Source: Pedobacter roseus
Lineage (GTDB): Bacteria > Bacteroidota > Bacteroidia > Sphingobacteriales > Sphingobacteriaceae
Direction: 5' to 3'
NCBI RefSeq assembly: GCF_014395225.1
Contig: NZ_CP060723.1
Span: 1,116,001 to 1,180,000, forward strand
DNA: 64,000 bases
Made by a program: the position numbers and the translations under genes. The first letter of the stretch is position 1. Each line of letters starts with the position of its first letter. Shown one piece after another: positions 8,581-17,340 of the stretch. The notes under the pieces are model-generated. The model was not told the DNA's origin. It did not search any database and was given only the letters and a program-made list of their open reading frames with translations.

Positions 8581-9951
8581 TCAGATTCCAAATTTTTCGA
8601 TTCTTCTGTAAAGTGCAGCGCGGGTTAAACCCAGTTCGGCGGCGGCTTTTGATATGTTTCCTTTGTGCTTATCGATGGCTTTTTGCACCATCATTTTCTC
8701 CATATCCTCGAGCGCCATTTCGTCGGGCATTGTATTGTTCTGTGCAAAACGCTGCGGACTCAACTGTAAATCATCTTCCGAAATTTCGTTTCCATCGCTC
8801 ATAATCACTGCACGTTCTAAAACATGTTGCAACTCGCGCACGTTGCCGGGCCATTTATAATTTAAAAGCACATCCTCTGCTTTATGACTTAATTTACGGA
8901 TTTCTTTGTGGTATTTTGAACTGAAAACCTGCATAAAATGATTCGCAAGCAATAAAATATCGGTTCCGCGTTTGCGTAATGGTGGTAGCAGGAGTTCCAC
9001 AGTATTGATGCGGAAAAGTAAATCCTGCCGAAACGTATTTTTTGCTACCATTTCATTTAGTGGCATGTTGGTGGCAGTGATTAAGCGAACATTTACCTTA
9101 CGTTCTTTGCTTTCGCCCAAACGGGTAACTGTACGGTTCTGTAAAACGCTTAATAATTTGGCCTGAAGTGGGAGCGTTAAATTTCCAATCTCATCTAAAA
9201 AAATTGTTCCACCATCTGCCAGTTCGAAACGTCCGGGTTTATCCTCTTTTGCATCGGTAAAAGCGCCTTTGGCATAGCCGAAAAGCTCACTTTCAAATAA
9301 ATTCTCGTTTAATGAACCTAAATCAACATGCATGAAAACCTGGTTTTTGCGCTGTGAGTTTCCGTGGATTTCATAAGCAAAAACCTGTTTTCCGGTGCCA
9401 TTTTCGCCTAAAATTAACACATTTGCATCTGTAGGTGCAACTTTAATCAAAGTGGCCTGTAAGTGTTTTATGCCATCAGCCTGACCTACAATATTCTCAA
9501 AACCACGCGTAAGATCCTTTTGTAAGGAAGAATGTATTTTTTCGAGCTTTTTAACTTTTCTGGTCGATTCGCGGAGTTTTGAGGCGGCAGAAATGGTAGC
9601 GAAAAGCTTTTCATTTTCCCATGGCTTTAAAATAAAATCGGTGGCTCCCTTTTTTATCGCTTTAACCGCCAGTTCTACGTTTCCAAAGGCAGTCATTAAG
9701 ATTACCACATAATCTTTATCAATGGATAAAATGTGTTCGAGCCAATATAATCCCTCACGACCGTCGCTTGCACCTTTTTGATAGTTCATATCAAGCAGGA
9801 TGATATCTACTTCATTTTTACTCAGTAAAACATTGATCTCTTTAGGCGATTTACAGGTAATTACCTGCTTAACCTGCTGTTTTAGAAACAAACGGGCACT
9901 AAGCAGGATATCGTCATCGTCGTCGATAATTAAAACTGTGGCGTCTAACAT
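8581..9951 (-). CDS. Sigma-54-dependent response regulator (NtrC family)
   Basis: A 456-aa regulator. Receiver domain residues 5-120 with acidic pocket DDDDD (10-14) and phospho-acceptor Asp54. AAA+ domain about 150-380 with Walker A GENGTGKQ, the sigma-54 contact loop written GAFTDA (the usual form is GAFTGA), and Walker B GGTIFLDEIGNL. C-terminal Fis-type helix-turn-helix KGNISKAAAELGLTRAALYRR. It activates RNA polymerase carrying sigma-54 at -24/-12 promoters. It is divergent from the adaptor gene at 10131, whose upstream region has a matching promoter and paired inverted repeats, which strongly suggests its target. The kinase gene follows in the same direction. Confidence 0.95.
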   Translation of the reverse strand: MLDATVLIIDDDDDILLSARLFLKQQVKQVITCKSPKEINVLLSKNEVDIILLDMNYQKGASDGREGLYWLEHILSIDKDYVVILMTAFGNVELAVKAIKKGATDFILKPWENEKLFATISAASKLRESTRKVKKLEKIHSSLQKDLTRGFENIVGQADGIKHLQATLIKVAPTDANVLILGENGTGKQVFAYEIHGNSQRKNQVFMHVDLGSLNENLFESELFGYAKGAFTDAKEDKPGRFELADGGTIFLDEIGNLTLPLQAKLLSVLQNRTVTRLGESKERKVNVRLITATNMPLNEMVAKNTFRQDLLFRINTVELLLPPLRKRGTDILLLANHFMQVFSSKYHKEIRKLSHKAEDVLLNYKWPGNVRELQHVLERAVIMSDGNEISEDDLQLSPQRFAQNNTMPDEMALEDMEKMMVQKAIDKHKGNISKAAAELGLTRAALYRRIEKFGI

Positions 9952-9984
9952 AAATTTAAATTTGATGCGCTAAAGTAATAAAAC

Positions 9985-10021
9985 TGTCCGCTCCCGCACA
10001 TCAACTGTCCGATAATGAACA
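9985..10021. promoter_or_regulatory. Twin TGT-N10-ACA sites, candidate enhancer for the NtrC-type regulator
   Basis: Two copies of TGT-N10-ACA at 9985-10000 and 10006-10021 sit exactly 21 bp apart, two helical turns. Each begins within the direct repeat AACTGTCCG (9982-9990 and 10003-10011). They lie about 75-110 bp upstream of the sigma-54 promoter, the usual distance for an activator of this class. Binding is inferred. Confidence 0.6.
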
Positions 10022-10083
10022 GGTAAAAATAATAAAAACTTTTAATCTTCTGATTTTCAGTTATTTAATTGTGTTTTTAGCTT

Positions 10084-10101
10084 TTGGCACAAGCTTGGCA
10101 T
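10084..10101 (+). promoter_or_regulatory. Sigma-54 (-24/-12) promoter of the ABC transporter operon
   Basis: TTGGCACAAGCTTGGCAT has GG at 10086-10087 and GC at 10098-10099 with the required 10 bp between them; the -24 half TTGGCAC is perfect and the -12 half TGGC differs by one base from TTGC. The predicted start of transcription is near 10111, 20 nt before the adaptor ATG. The adjacent sigma-54 activator gene supports the call. Confidence 0.8.
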
Positions 10102-10130
10102 AAAGGAAACCGAACAGTACAACCGAACAC

Positions 10131-11375
10131 ATGGATAAGAAAATAGAGAAAAAAAGATTTAGCACTAAAACCTTAATTATTATTGGTGGTACAATTGCTT
10201 TCGTAGCAGTTGTAATTTATGGCTATACTTTATCCCTTAAAAAAGTTTATAGCGCCGATGCGGATAAGTTAACCATTAGTAAAGTAGAATATGGCGATTT
10301 TGAAGATGTAGTTTTATTAAATGCCAGTGTAGTTCCCTTAACTTCGGTAATTGTAAGTTCATCAGAAGGCGGTACGGTAGCCGAAATTTTTACTGAAAAC
10401 GGTGCTTCGGTTGTAAAAGGAACGCCATTGTTAAGAATCTCCAATTCAAATGCGATGTTGAGTTATACTTCAAGTCAAACTGCTGCTACCGAGCAGATTA
10501 ACCAGTTGCGCAAATCGAGATTGGATTTAGAGCAAAATCAAAGAGTGTTAAATCAGGATGTTTTGGATGTAGAAAACAGTTTGAGAACAGCAACACGCCA
10601 ATATAGATTAGATAGTTCGTTATTTGCAAAAAAAGTAATTACGCTACAGGAATTTAACAAATCGAGTCAGGATTACGAATATTACCAGGGTAAATTAAAA
10701 ATTGTGCGTCAGGCGATTAAACAAGAAAACCAGAGCCGAAAAATGCAGTTGTCACAAATCGATCAGTCGATGGGGCAGATGAACGAAAGTTTGGAAATGA
10801 TCCGTAAAAACATCGAGAATATGACGATTAAAGCTCCTGTTTCTGGTAAATTATCGTCTTACGATCCTGTAATTGGTAAATCATACAATTCTAACGAAAT
10901 GATCGGTAAAATTGATGTTTTACAAGGGTATAAACTTCAGGCTGGTGTTGATGAATATTATATCAACAGGGTAAAAGAAGGACAGACAGCTAATTGTGAA
11001 TTTAACGGCAAAACCTATAACCTAACAGTGAGCAAGGTAATTCCGGAGGTTACTGCGGGTCAGTTTCAGGTAGAAATGGTGTTTAAAGGCCCTGCACCTG
11101 AAGGTTTACGCCGTGGTTTATCATTACAGACCAAGTTAACCTTATCGGATAACAGCAAATCGTTGCTTTTGGCTCAGGGACAATTTTTCCAAAGTACGGG
11201 CGGCTCATGGGTATTTGTGGTGAATAATGGCAAGGCAATTAAGAAAAACGTAAAAATTGGCCGAAAAAATTACCTCTACTACGAAATATTAGACGGTTTG
11301 CAAAAAGGCGACGAAGTAATTACTTCATCTTATGATCAGTTTAACCAGTACGATCAGGTGGTGATAAATAAATAA
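10131..11375 (+). CDS. HlyD/MacA-type periplasmic adaptor
   Basis: A 414-aa membrane-fusion protein. A positively charged N-terminus and one membrane anchor (about residues 14-32) precede a lipoyl-like half motif (SSEGGTVAEIFTENGASVVKGTPLLRI), a long coiled coil (about 120-225), the second lipoyl half (MTIKAPVSGKLSS), a beta-barrel and a membrane-proximal domain. Such adaptors link an inner-membrane ABC transporter to an outer-membrane channel. It is the first gene of the operon driven by the sigma-54 promoter and is followed by a LolD/MacB-type ATPase and six permeases. No outer-membrane factor of the TolC type is encoded nearby. Confidence 0.92.
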   Translation: MDKKIEKKRFSTKTLIIIGGTIAFVAVVIYGYTLSLKKVYSADADKLTISKVEYGDFEDVVLLNASVVPLTSVIVSSSEGGTVAEIFTENGASVVKGTPLLRISNSNAMLSYTSSQTAATEQINQLRKSRLDLEQNQRVLNQDVLDVENSLRTATRQYRLDSSLFAKKVITLQEFNKSSQDYEYYQGKLKIVRQAIKQENQSRKMQLSQIDQSMGQMNESLEMIRKNIENMTIKAPVSGKLSSYDPVIGKSYNSNEMIGKIDVLQGYKLQAGVDEYYINRVKEGQTANCEFNGKTYNLTVSKVIPEVTAGQFQVEMVFKGPAPEGLRRGLSLQTKLTLSDNSKSLLLAQGQFFQSTGGSWVFVVNNGKAIKKNVKIGRKNYLYYEILDGLQKGDEVITSSYDQFNQYDQVVINK

Positions 11376-11443
11376 GTTTGGAGTTTGGAGTTTGGAGTTT
11401 GGAGTTTGGAGTTTGGAGTTTGGAGTTTGGAGTTTGGAGTTTG
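11376..11443 (+). repeat. Heptanucleotide tandem repeat, 9 copies of GTTTGGA
   Basis: Nine exact copies of the 7-mer plus five bases of a tenth begin directly after the adaptor stop codon. It is not coding and lies in the spacer before the ATPase gene. Tandem repeats of this purity commonly change copy number between strains. Confidence 0.97.
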
Positions 11444-11537
11444 TTAAAAATGGGTAGTAAAGTTAACCAATAATATAATCAGGTCTTGATACCTGATACT
11501 AAATACTAGATATAGCACTAGAAAAACACTTGATACG

Positions 11538-12236
11538 ATGATTAAAATAGAAAATCTGGAAAAAGTTTACAAAACTGAAGAGGTAGAAACCACTGCACTT
11601 AACGGAATTAACCTTCATGTGGCAGCAGGCGAATTTGTTTCCATTATGGGCCCGTCAGGCTGCGGAAAATCTACCTTATTAAATGTAATGGGTTTATTAG
11701 ACAAGCCCGAAAGTGGAAGTTATAAATTTATCGATACAGAGCTTTTAACGTTAAACGATAGAGAACGTTCCAATTTCCGTAAGCGGAACATGGGTTTCGT
11801 TTTCCAGAATTTTAACCTGATTGATGAGTTAACGGTTTTCGAAAACATCGAACTGCCGTTAATCTATAATAAAGTGGCAGCTGGTGAACGTAAAAAACTG
11901 GTAAATGAAATCATCCAAAGGATGAACATTGTAAACCGTAGCGGGCACTTTCCACAACAGTTATCGGGAGGGCAGCAGCAGCGTGTAGCCGTAGCGAGGG
12001 CCCTGGTTACCAAACCTAAACTGGTTTTGGCCGATGAACCTACCGGAAATTTAGATAGCTCACACGGTAATGAAGTAATGGAACTGCTCTGCGAACTGAA
12101 CGAAACCGGAACCACCATCGTAATGGTAACCCACTCGAGCCACGATGCGAGTTTTTCTAACCGGATCATTAACCTGAAAGATGGTCATGTGATTTCTGAA
12201 AAGATCAACAAAAGCAGGAACGAAGAGCTGATATAA
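11538..12236 (+). CDS. ABC transporter ATPase, LolD/MacB type (first)
   Basis: A 232-aa ATPase of the family that drives FtsX/MacB permeases. Walker A GPSGCGKST (38-46), Q-loop in FVFQNFNL, signature LSGGQQQRVAVARAL, Walker B with D-loop LVLADEPTGNLDS (D-loop Asp173), H-loop VTHS. All catalytic elements are intact. It follows the adaptor gene by 162 bp and precedes the permease array, and probably energises several of these permeases, since only two ATPases serve six of them. Confidence 0.94.
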   Translation: MIKIENLEKVYKTEEVETTALNGINLHVAAGEFVSIMGPSGCGKSTLLNVMGLLDKPESGSYKFIDTELLTLNDRERSNFRKRNMGFVFQNFNLIDELTVFENIELPLIYNKVAAGERKKLVNEIIQRMNIVNRSGHFPQQLSGGQQQRVAVARALVTKPKLVLADEPTGNLDSSHGNEVMELLCELNETGTTIVMVTHSSHDASFSNRIINLKDGHVISEKINKSRNEELI

Positions 12237-12241
12237 AGGCC

Positions 12242-12308
12242 TAAGGTGGAAGGTTTAAGGCGTAAGGTTAATCCACCTTAAACCCTCAGCCCTAAACCTT
12301 ACACCTTA
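12242..12308. repeat. Intercistronic imperfect palindrome
   Basis: Left half of AAGGTGGAAGGTTTAAGG type and right half of CCTTAAACC / CCTTACACCTTA type. It begins 5 nt after the ATPase stop. Same class as 8495-8578. Confidence 0.7.
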
Positions 12309-12386
12309 TAAAAAAGATTTTAGTTTAGTTAATGATAGCCGCCCAATAATCTTCCTGGATGGGGAGATTTGGGACAGGCAACAAAA

Positions 12387-12448
12387 AAGGTAAGAGGTAA
12401 AGCGTATGGTTTATGCGCCCTGACCTTAAGCCTTACACCTCATACCTT
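12387..12448. repeat. Intercistronic imperfect palindrome before permease 1
   Basis: AAGGTAAGAGGTAAAGCGTATGG faces a right half that contains CCTTACACCTCATACCTT. It ends 13 nt before the ATG of the first permease. The open frame reads through it, which creates a false N-terminal extension. Confidence 0.7.
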
Positions 12449-12461
12449 CAACCTCAATAAT

Positions 12462-14834
12462 ATGTTCAAATTAAACCTTAAAATAGCCTTACGCAACCTT
12501 TGGAAAAACAAGGGCTTCTCCTTAATTAATATTGGGGGATTGGCCATTGGCCTGGCCAGTTGTATGGTTTTATTGCTCTATGTTGCTTACGAGTGGAGCT
12601 ACGATAAACAATTCTCCAATCATGATAAAACTTATGTAGTTTATCAAAACATGGAGGCAAGTGGTAAAACTTTTAGCTGGGCCTGGACACCAAATGTAAT
12701 GGCTAAAGAAGTACAGGAAAAAATCCCTGGAGTTAAATATGCCTCTCACACTACTTACCCGGGAAAGCAACTCATTACCGTTGGCGACAATAAAATCAAT
12801 AGCGATGCCGTATATGCCGATCAGAATTTTATTAAAATATTGGATTATAAATTTCTTGAGGGTAATGCGGCCACAGTTTTAAAAGATGTTAATACCATTA
12901 TTCTGACCAGGTCTTTCGCAACAAAATTATTTGGAAAAGAAGACCCGATTAATAAGACAGTAAAGCTCGAAAACCAGGAGATATTAAAAGTAGAAGCGGT
13001 AATAGAAGATGCCCCTGCAAATAGCAGCTTAATTTTTGAATGTATTATGCCCTGGACATTGTTCGAAAAGCGTCAACCCTGGATAAAGGAAGGCAATTGG
13101 GGCAACAACATGTGTTTAACACTTGTTCAGTTAAAGGATAATAACTTTTTCACTACTGCAAATGATTTGATGCACGGCATTTACAAACGCAATCAAAAAG
13201 ATAATACATCAGTAGCTTTATTACATCCTTTAACCAAATGGCATTTATACGATGATTTTCAAAACGGTAAATCGGTAGGTGGAAAAATAGATCAGCTTAA
13301 AATATTTTTATTGCTTGCCTTTTGCATCTTGCTAATTGCCTGTGTAAATTTTATGAATTTATCTACAGCACGGTCCGAGCGCAGGGCAAAAGAAGTTGGC
13401 GTTCGTAAAGCCATCGGATCAACACGTAAATCGTTAATTAATCAGTTTTTTTTAGAATCCCTGCTTATCACATTTATTGCCACAGTTTTCGCCTTTATTT
13501 TAATTGAGGTTAGTTTGCCATATTTTAATAGTTTGTTAGATATTAAATTAACAATAGATTATCATAACAGCCTGTTTTGGTTAACATTAGTGGGGCTAAT
13601 GATTTTAACCGGATTAATTGCGGGTAGTTATCCGGCACTTTATTTATCTTCTTTCGAGCCAATTAAAGTGTTGAAAGGTTTCACCCTTAAAACAGATTCA
13701 TCCACTTCGGTGAGGAAAGTATTGGTGGTTGGCCAGTTTGTTTTTGCTGCATGTTTAATTATCTGTACAGCAGTAATTTATCAGCAACTTAACTATATTA
13801 AAAACAAGCCTGTTGGTTACGATCAATCCAATTTAATTCAGATAGCTGTAGTTGGCAGAATGAATGATGCTGCTAAGTTAGAATTGCTTAAAACACAATT
13901 CATAGCAGCTGGTGCAACAACTCATGTTACTTCTTTTAGTACAGATTTTACTGAAGGTGGAGATAATACAACGGGCATAGATTGGGAAGGTAAAAATCCG
14001 AACGAGAAAATTTCTTTTAACCATAGAACGATAGGGTATGATTTTGTTGAAACTATTGGTACTAAAATGATTAGTGGCAGGGAATTTTCTGCGAAATTTC
14101 CTAATGATACAGCCAGCGTGTTGTTAAACGAAGCGGCTGTGAGAATGATGCAGTTAAAAAATCCAATTGGCAAAGTAATTACTTTCTGGGGAGATAAGAA
14201 GCTAACTATAGTTGGTATTGTTAAAGATTTTGTGGTAGAAAGTGTTTACCAAAAAGTATCTCCGATGATTTTTAGGGTAAATGGAAAGTACGATGCGCGG
14301 GTTATTATAGCGCGTTTAAATCCAAATCAAAACATCAGCACATCGCTGGCCAAAATTGACGAGTTGGTAAAACAGATGGAACCTAATTATCCTGTTAACC
14401 GCAAATTTGTGAACGAATCTTTTGAAGTGAAATTTAAAAATGAAAAACTTTTAGGCTCACTTTCAAACTGGTTTGGTGGTTTCGCCATTTTTATTTCTTG
14501 TTTAGGATTATTAGGCCTGGCACTTTTTATGGCAGAGCAACGCAAAAAAGAAATCAGCATCCGTAAGGTTTTAGGTGCCAGCACCGGCAATATCCTCGTG
14601 TTGCTGAATAAAGATTTTATAAAATTGGTAGCCATAGCTAATCTCATAGCGTTCCCATTAGCCTATATCATTGTAAACAAATGGCTTTCATCTTTCGAAT
14701 ACCGCATCGCTATATCAGTATTGCCATTTATCGTAGCCATTGCTTTGTCAGTACTCATTGCCATACTTACCGTTAGTGTACAGTCCGTTAAAGTGGCAAA
14801 AGCAAACCCAATTGATGCACTTAAATACGAATAA
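12462..14834 (+). CDS. Double-FtsX ABC permease 1 of 6
   Basis: A 790-aa inner-membrane permease made of two MacB/FtsX units in one chain. TM1 about residues 20-42, first periplasmic domain to about 275, three-helix FtsX block from about 281 with coupling motif KEVGVRKAIGS, then a further TM, a second periplasmic domain and a C-terminal FtsX block from about 673 with KEISIRKVLGAS; it ends in NPIDALKYE. The start at 12462 is chosen because MFKLNLKIALRNLW is the common N-terminus of the set; an upstream ATG at 12369 only adds 31 residues encoded by the palindrome. The family exports peptides, lipids or antibiotics or works as mechanotransmitter; the substrate is unknown. Confidence 0.92.
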   Translation: MFKLNLKIALRNLWKNKGFSLINIGGLAIGLASCMVLLLYVAYEWSYDKQFSNHDKTYVVYQNMEASGKTFSWAWTPNVMAKEVQEKIPGVKYASHTTYPGKQLITVGDNKINSDAVYADQNFIKILDYKFLEGNAATVLKDVNTIILTRSFATKLFGKEDPINKTVKLENQEILKVEAVIEDAPANSSLIFECIMPWTLFEKRQPWIKEGNWGNNMCLTLVQLKDNNFFTTANDLMHGIYKRNQKDNTSVALLHPLTKWHLYDDFQNGKSVGGKIDQLKIFLLLAFCILLIACVNFMNLSTARSERRAKEVGVRKAIGSTRKSLINQFFLESLLITFIATVFAFILIEVSLPYFNSLLDIKLTIDYHNSLFWLTLVGLMILTGLIAGSYPALYLSSFEPIKVLKGFTLKTDSSTSVRKVLVVGQFVFAACLIICTAVIYQQLNYIKNKPVGYDQSNLIQIAVVGRMNDAAKLELLKTQFIAAGATTHVTSFSTDFTEGGDNTTGIDWEGKNPNEKISFNHRTIGYDFVETIGTKMISGREFSAKFPNDTASVLLNEAAVRMMQLKNPIGKVITFWGDKKLTIVGIVKDFVVESVYQKVSPMIFRVNGKYDARVIIARLNPNQNISTSLAKIDELVKQMEPNYPVNRKFVNESFEVKFKNEKLLGSLSNWFGGFAIFISCLGLLGLALFMAEQRKKEISIRKVLGASTGNILVLLNKDFIKLVAIANLIAFPLAYIIVNKWLSSFEYRIAISVLPFIVAIALSVLIAILTVSVQSVKVAKANPIDALKYE

Positions 14835-14838
14835 ACTT

Positions 14839-14895
14839 GCGTAAAGCGTTTGGCGATCAGCGTCGATTTATCGCTAACCGCCAAACGCTTTAAGC
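14839..14895. repeat. Intercistronic palindrome, permease 1 to 2
   Basis: 57-bp imperfect palindrome: GCGTAAAGCGTTTGGCGATC opposes CCGCCAAACGCTTTAAGC. It begins 4 nt after the stop of permease 1 and ends 14 nt before the ATG of permease 2. Confidence 0.9.
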
Positions 14896-14909
14896 TAAAC
14901 CTCACAAAT

Positions 14910-17270
14910 ATGTTCAAACTCAACCTCAAAATAGCATTACGCAACCTGTGGCGAAATAAAGGCTTCACCCTGATCAATCTGGGCGGATTGGCCATTGGCT
15001 TGGCCAGTTGTATGATTTTACTATTGTATGTAGCCTACGAATATGGCTACGATAAGCAATTTACAGATTATGATAAAACTTATGTGCTTTACAATAACCA
15101 GAAAACCGCTTCGGAGACTTTTAGTTTTATGGCCTTTCCAGGTCAGTTGAGAAACGAAATTAAAGAGAAAGTTCCTGGTGTAGCAAAGGTAAGCCGTTTA
15201 TCTTACCCTGAGCCAATGCTTTTATCCTACAATCAGAACAATTTTAAATTGAACGCCGTTTTTGGTGATTCCGATTTTCTTAAGATGTTCGATTATAAGG
15301 TGTTGAAAGGCAATCCGAATACTTTTTTAAACAGCGTAGATGGGGTAATTCTGACAGAAACATTGGCTAAAAACCTTTTTGGTAATGAAGATCCGCTTAA
15401 CAAAGTGGTTAAACTTGATAACAAGGAGAGTTTGAAAGTAGAAGGTGTTATTGCAGATCGTCCAAAAAATTCGACCTTGGAACTGGATTATATCATGTCG
15501 TGGAAATTGTATGATAAATTAAATCCGTGGACCAAAAACAGTGGCTGGGGCAATAATTATTGTATGATATTTATGCAGCTTCAGAACAATTCATTATTCA
15601 GCCAGGCCAATAACCAATTGACTGGTATGATTAAGGCACATGATAAAGAGGTAAATGGTGAACCTTTTATGCACCCGCTTTCTAAATGGCATTTGTACGA
15701 TAAATTTGAAAATGGCAAAAATGTTGGCGGAAGGATAGATCAGCTCAGGATATTTTTTCTTTTGGCTTTTTGCATTCTTTTAATTGCCTGCGTTAATTTC
15801 ATGAACCTTTCTACCGCCAAATCAGAAAAAAGAGCGCGTGAGGTTGGTGTGCGTAAAGCCATCGGTTCTTCGCGAAATAACCTGGTAGGCCAGTTCATGT
15901 TCGAATCAGTTTTATTAACCACCCTGAGTATGCTCGTGGCTTTTGTTTTAATTGAGGTAAGTCTGCCATATTTTAACAATTTATTGGGCATTACCCTGGG
16001 GATAGATTATAAAGATTATAAATTTTGGTCGGTATTTTTAGGTTTAACCCTATTAACTGCAGTAATTGCCGGAAGTTACCCTGCTTTTTACCTTTCTTCT
16101 TTCGATCCTGTTAAAGTTTTAAAAGGATTTAAACTTTCTGGGGGATCTTCATTGTCCATCCGTAAGTTCCTGGTGATTTTTCAATTTGTATTTGCAGCCT
16201 GTTTAATCGTTTGTACTGCAGTGATTTATCAACAGTTAAATTATATTAAAAATAAACCTATTGGTTACAATAAGGCAAACCTGGTACAGATTTCTACAGA
16301 AGGTGAATTCTCTAAAAAAGAAAAACGCGAAATCCTGAAAGATGAATTGCTTAAATCGGGTGCCATAACCGCTTTTACTGAATACAGTTTGTCGTTAACC
16401 GGTGGAGGAAACAATACTTATGGAATTAACTGGCCGGGCAAAAACCAGAAAGATAAAATTCTGGTCAACTTTAGGTTTACCAATCTCGACCTTACCAAAA
16501 CGACAGGCATGGAAATTTTAAAGGGGAGAGACTTTTCTAAAGATTTTGTAGATACCGCAAATGTTCTGGTTAATGAGGCATTGGTTAAGGTGATGGGTAT
16601 GAAAGATCCTGTAGGTAAAATGATTGAATGGGGACAGCCGGTAAGGATTATTGGTGTGCTTAAAGATTATGTAATGGAATCGCCATATCAGAAAGCGACC
16701 CCGTTGCTAATTGCGCAAAATCCTAATAATGTTACCACTATTATTATGCGTTTAAACGATAAAAACAACATCACCTCATCTGTTAACCAGATCAGCGAAA
16801 CAGCAAAGAGATTAAATCCCGCTTACCCGGCCACGATAAGGTTTGTTGATGATAATTTTGAATTAAAATTCAGGAACGAAAAACTTTTAGGAACGCTTTC
16901 TAACTGGTTTGGAGGCTTCGCTATTTTTATTTCCTGTTTAGGTTTGTTAGGATTAGCCTTATTTATGGCTGAGCAGCGTAAAAAAGAAATCAGCATCCGT
17001 AAAGTTTTAGGGGCCAGTACAGCCAACATCCTTACCTTATTAAATAAAGATTTTATAAAACTGGTTGCCATTGCCAACCTTATCGCATTTCCGTTGGCTT
17101 ATATCATCATCAATAAATGGCTTTCGGGCTACGAATACCGCATTTCCGTTTCTGCCTTACCGTTTATTGCCGCCATAAGCCTGTCGGTTATTATAGCAAT
17201 ACTTACTGTAAGTGTGCAATCGGTTAAAGTAGCGAAGGCAAACCCGATAGATGCACTTAAATACGAGTAA
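14910..17270 (+). CDS. Double-FtsX ABC permease 2 of 6
   Basis: A 786-aa paralogue of permease 1 with the same layout: N-terminal TM, periplasmic domain, FtsX block with REVGVRKAIGSS, second periplasmic domain, C-terminal FtsX block with KEISIRKVLGAS, and NPIDALKYE at the end. The last ~125 residues are almost identical to permease 1, while the periplasmic regions differ much more, so the pair arose by duplication followed by divergence of the outward-facing parts. The start at 14910 gives MFKLNLKIALRNLW; the ATG at 14850 lies inside the palindrome and is rejected. Confidence 0.92.
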   Translation: MFKLNLKIALRNLWRNKGFTLINLGGLAIGLASCMILLLYVAYEYGYDKQFTDYDKTYVLYNNQKTASETFSFMAFPGQLRNEIKEKVPGVAKVSRLSYPEPMLLSYNQNNFKLNAVFGDSDFLKMFDYKVLKGNPNTFLNSVDGVILTETLAKNLFGNEDPLNKVVKLDNKESLKVEGVIADRPKNSTLELDYIMSWKLYDKLNPWTKNSGWGNNYCMIFMQLQNNSLFSQANNQLTGMIKAHDKEVNGEPFMHPLSKWHLYDKFENGKNVGGRIDQLRIFFLLAFCILLIACVNFMNLSTAKSEKRAREVGVRKAIGSSRNNLVGQFMFESVLLTTLSMLVAFVLIEVSLPYFNNLLGITLGIDYKDYKFWSVFLGLTLLTAVIAGSYPAFYLSSFDPVKVLKGFKLSGGSSLSIRKFLVIFQFVFAACLIVCTAVIYQQLNYIKNKPIGYNKANLVQISTEGEFSKKEKREILKDELLKSGAITAFTEYSLSLTGGGNNTYGINWPGKNQKDKILVNFRFTNLDLTKTTGMEILKGRDFSKDFVDTANVLVNEALVKVMGMKDPVGKMIEWGQPVRIIGVLKDYVMESPYQKATPLLIAQNPNNVTTIIMRLNDKNNITSSVNQISETAKRLNPAYPATIRFVDDNFELKFRNEKLLGTLSNWFGGFAIFISCLGLLGLALFMAEQRKKEISIRKVLGASTANILTLLNKDFIKLVAIANLIAFPLAYIIINKWLSGYEYRISVSALPFIAAISLSVIIAILTVSVQSVKVAKANPIDALKYE

Positions 17271-17340
17271 TCCGGTTGGCAGTTTTCAGTTAGCAATTTA
17301 ACAATAAACCAATTTAACAATTTATATAGTTAACCTTACG

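Noticed and set aside
12369..12461. N-terminal extension of permease 1
   Set aside because: Encoded by the junction palindrome. The common start MFKLNLKIALRNLW at 12462 is shared by the six permeases. The same reasoning removes 14850-14909 for permease 2.
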